64,000 nucleotides of DNA from Flavobacterium endoglycinae (GTDB lineage Bacteria > Bacteroidota > Bacteroidia > Flavobacteriales > Flavobacteriaceae), in assembly GCF_017352115.1 (NCBI RefSeq), contig NZ_CP071448.1:4327001-4391000 (forward strand), read 5' to 3'. This document shows, in pieces, positions 58,553 through 64,000 of this stretch. The notes under the pieces are model-generated. The model did no database searches. It was not told the origin of the DNA and worked only from the letters and a program-made list of their open reading frames with translations. The position numbers and the translations under genes are program-made. Every line of letters starts with the position of its first letter. Position 1 is the first letter of the stretch.

Positions 58553-59911
58553 ATGATAAAGTCTATAAATCCTTATACTCAAGAGATAGTTTTTGAGATT
58601 CCAGAATTAGATAAAAAAGATGTCGAAATGGCAATTAATAGAGCAGAGGAGCAGTACAAGCTTTGGAAAGAAGTTTCAATTTCTGAACGCTCAATATTAA
58701 TGAAAGCAGCCGGAGAGGAGCTGAGAGAAAACGCCCAAGAATATGCCCAGATTATTACCCAAGAGATGGGAAAACCCATCGCGCAGTCATTAGCAGAAGT
58801 GGAAAAGTGCGCTAATTTATGTGATTACTATGCAGATAATGCTTCAAAGCATCTTGCCGATAAAATAATTGAAACAGAAGCACATAAAAGTTATGTAAGC
58901 TACGAGCCAATAGGAATTATTTTGGCAATTATGCCATGGAACTTTCCGTTTTGGCAGGTCATGCGTTTTGCAGTACCCGCACTGATGGCAGGAAATGTTG
59001 GGATCTTAAAACATGCTAGTAATGTGATGAAAAGTGCTGTAAATATTGAAAAAGTATTTGAAAGAGCAGGTTTTCCAAAAGGCTGTTTTACGAATTTACC
59101 TATTGGGAGTAAAATGGTAGAGGAAATCATTAAAAATCCCAAAGTGAAAGCGGTTACATTGACCGGAAGTGAAACAGCAGGAAGAGCTGTAGCGGCCGTT
59201 GCTGGAAGTCAAATTAAAAAAACCGTGCTTGAGTTAGGAGGAAGTAATGCTTTGGTTGTTTTTGCAGATTGTAATCTGCAAGAAACTGTAAAAACGTGCG
59301 TGCAGGCACGTTTTCAAAATGCGGGGCAGAGCTGCATAGCTGGAAAGCGCTTATTGGTTGAATCCGCAATTGCGGAAGAATTTACAAAAGCTTTTTTGGA
59401 AGGTGTCAAAGAACTTCAGCCTGGAGATCCATTGAATGAGAAAACGACCATAGGAACAATGGCTCGCATTGACCTTGCTGAAGAACTCGAAAAACAGCTT
59501 CAAGATGCTCTGGATAAAGGTGCAGAAGTGTTGCTGGGTGGTAAAAGGGATAAAGCTTATTTTCAGCCAACTGTTGTAGGCAATGTGACAACCGAGATGT
59601 CTATTTTTAAAGAAGAAGTTTTTGGCCCTCTAATCGGAATTACAACTTTTAATGATGAAGAGGAAGCTGTTGAGCTGTCAAATAAAAGTTTATTTGGACT
59701 TGGAGTCACCATTTTCACAGAGGATTTCGAAAAAGCATCTAGATTAATACCGAAGTTTGATGAAGGTGCAGTGTTTGTAAATGAACTCGTGAAGAGTGAC
59801 CAGAGACTGCCTTTTGGAGGAACTAAAAATTCAGGATATGGACGTGAACTTTCGCAGGATGGTATTCAGGAATTTGTAAACAAGAAAACGGTTTACATTA
59901 ATAAGTATTGA
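58553..59911 (+). CDS. NAD(P)-dependent aldehyde dehydrogenase, short succinate-semialdehyde type
   Basis: The 452-residue enzyme oxidises an aldehyde to the acid. It has the PWNFPFWQ cofactor motif, general base Glu227 (LELGGSNA) and catalytic Cys261 (NAGQSCIAG). The length of about 450 residues and the start close to INPYTQE place it with the Sad/YneI-type succinate-semialdehyde dehydrogenases rather than the 480-residue GabD group. The substrate is inferred from family resemblance only. It is transcribed alone, divergent from the AraC gene, and ends before a strong hairpin. Confidence 0.9.
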   Translation: MIKSINPYTQEIVFEIPELDKKDVEMAINRAEEQYKLWKEVSISERSILMKAAGEELRENAQEYAQIITQEMGKPIAQSLAEVEKCANLCDYYADNASKHLADKIIETEAHKSYVSYEPIGIILAIMPWNFPFWQVMRFAVPALMAGNVGILKHASNVMKSAVNIEKVFERAGFPKGCFTNLPIGSKMVEEIIKNPKVKAVTLTGSETAGRAVAAVAGSQIKKTVLELGGSNALVVFADCNLQETVKTCVQARFQNAGQSCIAGKRLLVESAIAEEFTKAFLEGVKELQPGDPLNEKTTIGTMARIDLAEELEKQLQDALDKGAEVLLGGKRDKAYFQPTVVGNVTTEMSIFKEEVFGPLIGITTFNDEEEAVELSNKSLFGLGVTIFTEDFEKASRLIPKFDEGAVFVNELVKSDQRLPFGGTKNSGYGRELSQDGIQEFVNKKTVYINKY

Positions 59912-60014
59912 AAAAAAATAATGCAATTATTGCTTTAAAAATTCCAGCAGATAATAATGAGGATTTTGTTACTATAGAAGAGAACAGAACTTAAACTGTT
60001 GGATTTTAAAAATA

Positions 60015-60043
60015 AAAAGTCCTAATCTTTGGTTAGGACTTTT
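60015..60043. terminator. Bidirectional hairpin terminator
   Basis: A perfect 11-base stem (AAAAGTCCTAA with TTAGGACTTTT), extendable by a G-T and a C-G pair over a TTT loop, lies between the convergent aldehyde dehydrogenase and HxlR genes. T-runs are present on both outgoing strands. The stem shares GTCCTAATC with the terminator at 50690-50716. Confidence 0.85.
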
Positions 60044-60085
60044 GTCGATAGGGCATATTCTGGAAATCATATTATTTCCAAATAA

Positions 60086-60412
60086 TTAGCTGACATGCTC
60101 CAGCCCCCATTTATAAAGTTCATTAATAATTGGTTCTAATTTTTCACCTTTTAAGGTCAGGGTATATTCAACTGTAGGCGGCACGGTTGCAAAAACTGTT
60201 CTAGTGACAATGCCATTTGCTTCCATATTTTTAAGTTCTTTAACCAGCATTCGTGTATTTATGCCAGGTATTAGCCGCTCCAATTCTCCAAAGCGTTTCT
60301 TTCCCGGAAATAAAGCATAAATAATCGACATAGACCATTTTCCTCCTATTACGTCCAAAATTTCCTGAAGTGCGCAACGCTCACTAATTTTTTTTATTTT
60401 TTTTTTGTCCAT
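60086..60412 (-). CDS. HxlR-family winged-helix regulator
   Basis: The 108-residue DNA-binding protein has the HxlR layout (GGKWSMSIIYAL, RFGELERLIPGINTRMLVKELK). A single cysteine near the N-terminus (Cys13) occupies the place used for redox or electrophile sensing in relatives such as HypR and YodB. It is divergent from the SDR gene, with 114 bases between start codons. It probably controls that gene and itself. Confidence 0.93.
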   Translation of the reverse strand: MDKKKIKKISERCALQEILDVIGGKWSMSIIYALFPGKKRFGELERLIPGINTRMLVKELKNMEANGIVTRTVFATVPPTVEYTLTLKGEKLEPIINELYKWGLEHVS

Positions 60413-60469
60413 AAGTGTCTGCCTTTGTTTAATCCTTTACTTTTTGTTATTACTGTACATTCGTGTAAC

Positions 60470-60483
60470 TACTTTCAAAAGTA
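60470..60483. promoter_or_regulatory. Inverted repeat in the HxlR/SDR divergent promoter, likely operator
   Basis: TACTTT-CA-AAAGTA is a perfect 6-base inverted repeat between the two genes. It lies about 13 bases upstream of a near-consensus -7 box TTACTTTG (60496-60503) that would serve the SDR gene. The position suits repression or redox control by the adjacent HxlR protein. Confidence 0.5.
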
Positions 60484-60526
60484 AAGTTTTGTGTCTTACT
60501 TTGCAATTCAATTTAAAAAAAAATAT

Positions 60527-61300
60527 ATGGATTCTATCTTCAAAGGACAGGTTGCTTTAGTAACCGGCGGAACAAAAGGCATTGGTAAAGCTATTGCTGA
60601 TACGTTAAAAGATAAAGGAGCTGAGGTAATAGTTACCGCCCGTAATACACCAGAGGCAGGTATAAACGGATATTATTTTATAGCAGCAGATCTCACGCAG
60701 CCAGAAAGCGCTGAAATGATTGCTAAAGAAATTATTGAAAAATATGGCAGGATAGATATTATTGTCAATAATGCAGGTGCAAATTTAGGTCCTGGTGGAG
60801 GTTATGCGGCACTCTCGGATGAAGACTGGTACAACGACTGGCAATTGAATTTTATGACAGCAGTTCGAATCAACAAAGCTCTACTGCCTACAATGATCAA
60901 TCAGAATAGTGGATCAATCATCAATATTTCGACAGGAGCGGCAAAACAGCCTATCTGGGATATGACGATGTCTTATTCTTCGGCAAAAGCGGCATTGAAT
61001 GCTTACAGTAAAGCACTGGCAAGCGAGTTAGGGCCTAAAGGAATACGTGTCAATGTAGTTTCTCCCGGTCTTGTTAAAACCACTTTAATGCTGGATTTTA
61101 TTGAGAATATTGCGGCGTCTTCAGGAAGTAATTTTGATGATACTTTTAAAGCTATAATGGATAAAGTAGGCGTGCCCTTAAACAGAATGGCAGAACCTCT
61201 AGAAGTAGCTTCTCTGGTAGCATTTCTTGCCTCACCAGAGGCAAAATACATCACTGGAACAAATTATTCTGTAGATGGCGGGGCTTCTCCAACTGTCTAA
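60527..61300 (+). CDS. Short-chain dehydrogenase/reductase (SDR)
   Basis: The 257-residue classical SDR has the cofactor motif TGGTKGIG, NNAG, and a catalytic YSSAK with Tyr150 and Lys154 preceded by serine in NISTG. A PGLVKT substrate-loop region and a C-terminal SVDGG are also present. It is an NAD(P)-dependent oxidoreductase of unknown substrate, paired with the divergent HxlR regulator as is common for quinone- or electrophile-responsive genes. I used the ATG at 60527, behind an A-rich leader. An in-frame GTG at 60491 lies inside the promoter. Confidence 0.92.
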   Translation: MDSIFKGQVALVTGGTKGIGKAIADTLKDKGAEVIVTARNTPEAGINGYYFIAADLTQPESAEMIAKEIIEKYGRIDIIVNNAGANLGPGGGYAALSDEDWYNDWQLNFMTAVRINKALLPTMINQNSGSIINISTGAAKQPIWDMTMSYSSAKAALNAYSKALASELGPKGIRVNVVSPGLVKTTLMLDFIENIAASSGSNFDDTFKAIMDKVGVPLNRMAEPLEVASLVAFLASPEAKYITGTNYSVDGGASPTV

Positions 61301-61363
61301 ATAAATTAGTTAGAAGTTCAGTAAGCACTTAAATGTGAAAATTTGTGGTCTCAACTTTTTTTA

Positions 61364-61395
61364 TATGGCTCTATCCGTTAAAGATAAGAGCCATA
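61364..61395 (+). terminator. Hairpin terminator after the SDR gene
   Basis: A perfect 9-base stem (TATGGCTCT with AGAGCCATA) is followed by a T-rich stretch (GTTTATTTTC), 64 bases after the SDR stop. On the minus strand the flank is A-rich, so it serves mainly the plus strand. Confidence 0.7.
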
Positions 61396-61434
61396 GTTTA
61401 TTTTCTTATTTGAAGTCGGCCTTTTTATATGTAC

Positions 61435-63168
61435 TTACAATTCAAAAAGTTCTTCTTTAAAAATATCCTCAACAATTTTTAGAGAAGCAGCTTCGCAGAA
61501 ATCCAAACCAGAATAATCCGGATTAAACCCTCCAATATAAGGTACAGCCATAATATAAATATTTTCATTATAAGACCCATACTGGTCAATGATCTGGAAG
61601 TTGTCGTTAATTGCAATTCCAGAAACCTGAAGAGAGTAACTTCCATCGGCATTTTTTTCAACCAGTGTACTTCCATTTTCTAAAATTGTTTCTGCAGCTT
61701 CATTTGATTTAAATTTTAATGCGGCTGGACTTACAGCTTTTTGTAAAAGCAGTGTTTTAAAAGGAAAATCTTCATAGGATAAATGCGGCTGGCCGATGCA
61801 GTCTACAAATGTATTGTAATAGGTTTCTTTTTGATTTTGATTTTCATCCAGATACTTATAAAGTATGCCTCCGCCATGCTGCGGTTCTACAGTGCTGTCT
61901 TGATTTACCGCTGTGATATCCAAAACGCCAGCGTGATGCAAAGCAAGAAGTTCACCGCACGATTTCTGAGGTACAAAAGCAATCACTATAGAAATTAGAG
62001 GCATAAGTACTTTTTGTAATCTCTGCATATCCTCTGCCGAAAGATATTTTGCCGGATGGTTCATGGCAAAACTTAAAACAGCAAGCATTTCCTTCCAATA
62101 AATAGATTCCTGTCTTTTTATGGATTTTTCAGCTTGTGCGTATTCTGCTTTTAAAAGCTGGAAAGGATCCAAACGCTCTCTAAGTTCCATCATTTCTTCC
62201 ACAAATTCTTCAATAGAAAGGTCTTTGATACGATTGTAAAAATCAGGATCTTTAGTGCGGAAAATTTCCGTGAAATTTCTTTTAAACACAAAATCAAGAG
62301 AAAGAAATCCATTGTTTCCTTTACGATGCTCATCGATCTCTTCTCTCGTAAGCAAAGAATCGTGTGATAAATGAGAATCTTCCAAATGGAACCGAACGGC
62401 CGGAAGCATACCGCTTCGTGAATGTATCACCATTTTAAAATCAGGGCAGTCTTCTGCTTTTTCAAAACGTAATTTTCCATCATTTTCCTTTATAAATTTT
62501 CCGTTGCAGCGTGCTAAAGTTCGTATGGCATCAATGGCAGTAAGGGAAGATCCTCTTATAGCCACAGCATGATTTAATTTTGTAGTAAGCTTTGAAGGCG
62601 GATAAGGAGAGTCAAAATAGCCTTTAACCTTTCCTTCATATTTTTTAGGCCAGTTATGTCCGGTGCAAATTACGGCATAGTCAAATTCTTCCATTCCAGC
62701 CGCTGTGGCTACACATACTTTTTGGTCTTCCTGCTTATAAATAATATCCGTAACATTTGTGTCGTAGTGGATAGTGGTAGTAATTCCTTTTACAGCTGCA
62801 ATTTGCTGTAAAAGTTCAAACTGTGAAGAAAGGTAATGACCAAATAAAATTCTCGGCAGTACTTTATATTCATTAAAATGGCCTGAATTGATATCAAATT
62901 TTTCAAGTAAATCACTGGGAGCAGTTTTTATCCATTCTTCTATAGAAGTAACAATGTCGGGTATTTCATTGTCAGAGACATTGGTTACATGCTCATCATT
63001 CGCGCCTTCACTGCTGTAAGGCATACCGGCTCCCAGCATACTCTTTTTTTCAAAAATGGTTACCTCAAGGTCCGTACTTCCATATTCGACAAGTCTTTTG
63101 TAAAGAAAGAGTCCGCTGGGACCACCTCCTAAAATGGCGATCTTTTTTTTCATTTTATCTTGCTGCAT
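61435..63168 (-). CDS. FAD/NAD(P)-binding oxidoreductase-like protein
   Basis: The 577-residue protein starts with a dinucleotide-binding motif (IAILGGGPSGLF). It continues with the pattern of the FAD-NAD(P)-binding (HI0933/CzcO-neighbour) group, including a second site in CTGHNWP and RGSSLTAIDA. No reductase partner domain, signal peptide or membrane segment is seen. The substrate is unknown. The true start may be the ATG five codons in (63153, MKKKIAIL). It is transcribed alone, convergent with the SDR gene. Confidence 0.85.
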   Translation of the reverse strand: MQQDKMKKKIAILGGGPSGLFLYKRLVEYGSTDLEVTIFEKKSMLGAGMPYSSEGANDEHVTNVSDNEIPDIVTSIEEWIKTAPSDLLEKFDINSGHFNEYKVLPRILFGHYLSSQFELLQQIAAVKGITTTIHYDTNVTDIIYKQEDQKVCVATAAGMEEFDYAVICTGHNWPKKYEGKVKGYFDSPYPPSKLTTKLNHAVAIRGSSLTAIDAIRTLARCNGKFIKENDGKLRFEKAEDCPDFKMVIHSRSGMLPAVRFHLEDSHLSHDSLLTREEIDEHRKGNNGFLSLDFVFKRNFTEIFRTKDPDFYNRIKDLSIEEFVEEMMELRERLDPFQLLKAEYAQAEKSIKRQESIYWKEMLAVLSFAMNHPAKYLSAEDMQRLQKVLMPLISIVIAFVPQKSCGELLALHHAGVLDITAVNQDSTVEPQHGGGILYKYLDENQNQKETYYNTFVDCIGQPHLSYEDFPFKTLLLQKAVSPAALKFKSNEAAETILENGSTLVEKNADGSYSLQVSGIAINDNFQIIDQYGSYNENIYIMAVPYIGGFNPDYSGLDFCEAASLKIVEDIFKEELFEL

Positions 63169-63404
63169 TTTTTACTAATTTTTAAGAAAATTACTTCCTT
63201 TTAGAAAAGCAAACGTTATAAAATTTTTCAATTTGTATCTATAATTTTACTATCGTAATCCAAGAATAAAATAAAAGTCACTTTGCAAATTCTATTTAAG
63301 ACCGTTGGACTTTTGTATAATCAAAGTAGTATATTGCTATAAATAAACGGGATAATATATAAATCTTAATTTTAATGTTGTAACCCAATACACTGTTATG
63401 AGGT

Positions 63405-63412
63405 TAAATTTG
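63405..63412 (+). promoter_or_regulatory. Candidate -7 promoter element for the helicase gene
   Basis: TAAATTTG matches TAnnTTTG exactly, 24 bases before the helicase start codon. A TTG at 63378-63380 is a possible -33 box, but the spacing is a little long. The rest of the 268-base gap (63169-63436) shows nothing else I can name. Confidence 0.45.
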
Positions 63413-63436
63413 TAATAATCGGACAAATAGACCAAC

Positions 63437-64000
63437 ATGAAAAAAAATATACAGACAGATCCTGTTCTTTATTCTTATCAGCAGAGGGATATTGATATTA
63501 TCTTTGAGCAGATGTGGGATGCTTCAAACCTGAAACTTTTATACCAGCTTCCAACAGGAGCAGGAAAAACAATAGTATTCTGTGAAATTGTCCGCAGATT
63601 TGCTGCACATTTTGGCACTAAGGCTCTTATATTAACCCATCGTAAAGAGTTGGCAGCACAGACTTCATCAGCATTAAAAAAAATAGGTGTAAAATCTTGT
63701 TTGATCAACAGCAGAAGCAGCAATTTTAAAACGGATTACGATTGTTATGTGGCAATGGTTGAAACGCTGCGTAACAGAATCCGGTCAAAAAAAGTAAAAA
63801 CTGCTGCCGTTGGACTGTTAATTATTGATGAAGCGCATCACAATTCGTTTCGAAAATTATTGAAGAATTTTAAGAACGCCATTGTAATAGGTGTAACTGC
63901 GACGCCTTTCAGTTCAGATGTTTCCAAACCGATGAACAGCTTCTACAAGTCATTTTTGGCAGGTGAAAACATTTCAGATCTTATTGCTGGAGGTTTTTTA
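63437..64000 (+). CDS. DEAD/DEAH-box superfamily 2 helicase, N-terminal part (cut by window edge)
   Basis: The frame is open from the ATG at 63437 to the right edge (188 codons). It shows helicase motif I PTGAGKT, motif Ia LTHRKELAAQ, motif II DEAH (LLIIDEAHH) and motif III VTATPF, typical of SF2 helicases. The C-terminal helicase half lies beyond the window. The exact subfamily cannot be told; the early YQQRDIDII suits a stand-alone restriction-type or SSL2-like helicase. Confidence 0.9.
   Translation, partial: MKKNIQTDPVLYSYQQRDIDIIFEQMWDASNLKLLYQLPTGAGKTIVFCEIVRRFAAHFGTKALILTHRKELAAQTSSALKKIGVKSCLINSRSSNFKTDYDCYVAMVETLRNRIRSKKVKTAAVGLLIIDEAHHNSFRKLLKNFKNAIVIGVTATPFSSDVSKPMNSFYKSFLAGENISDLIAGGFL

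Noticed and set aside
60491..60526. GTG start extending the SDR by 12 residues
   Set aside because: It overlaps the promoter region, and the Rossmann strand begins as usual after the ATG at 60527.

Overview
The window is AT-rich. Intergenic regions have A-rich leaders and few Shine-Dalgarno sequences, and some promoters fit the Bacteroidetes pattern (TAnnTTTG). The proteins include a TonB-dependent receptor with a carboxypeptidase-like N-terminal domain and look like those of a Flavobacteriaceae bacterium, most likely Flavobacterium or a close relative. This assignment rests on style and remembered family resemblance, not on a database search.

Positions 1-50581 hold one co-directional, tightly packed hybrid NRPS-PKS cluster, truncated at the left edge. 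Subunits in order: a partial NRPS whose glycine-like A domain carries two insertions (luciferase-like monooxygenase and FkbM-type methyltransferase); a KS-AT-ACP PKS; a four-module NRPS (predicted Gly, unknown, Asn, Tyr); a KS-AT-KR-ACP PKS; a two-module NRPS (D-Asn through an E domain, then Asn); a CmlA-type diiron beta-hydroxylase; a one-module NRPS (Tyr) ending in a degenerate condensation-like domain; a TonB-dependent receptor; a type II thioesterase; a SyrD/PvdE-type ABC exporter; a C-A(Gly)-PCP-C NRPS; an alpha/beta-hydrolase peptidase with a C-terminal membrane domain; an ATP-grasp-like protein; and an Sfp-type phosphopantetheinyl transferase. That gives nine A domains and two PKS modules with no integrated thioesterase. 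The three NRPS subunits that follow a PKS or NRPS partner open with TubC-type docking domains, and the nearest upstream synthase of each ends in an I-x-I tail. The product is probably a beta-hydroxylated, Asn- and Tyr-containing peptide-polyketide. I cannot name it.

Three 1-kb stretches encoding the Asn-selecting A-domain core are nearly identical, while their flanks differ. This suggests recent exchange of A-domain cores inside the cluster.

Positions 50582-64000 are an ordinary chromosomal flank: a FdhF/YdeP-type molybdopterin oxidoreductase with fdhD, dihydrolipoyl dehydrogenase, a secreted S12-type serine hydrolase, an AraC regulator, a short succinate-semialdehyde-type aldehyde dehydrogenase, a divergent HxlR regulator/SDR pair, a FAD/NAD(P)-binding protein, and the start of a DEAH helicase cut by the right edge. 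Rho-independent terminators close the cluster and separate the convergent genes. No rRNA, tRNA, CRISPR array or insertion sequence was recognised. No gap exceeds 300 bases; the longest (63169-63436, 55604-55847, 50582-50793) hold only the sites listed.
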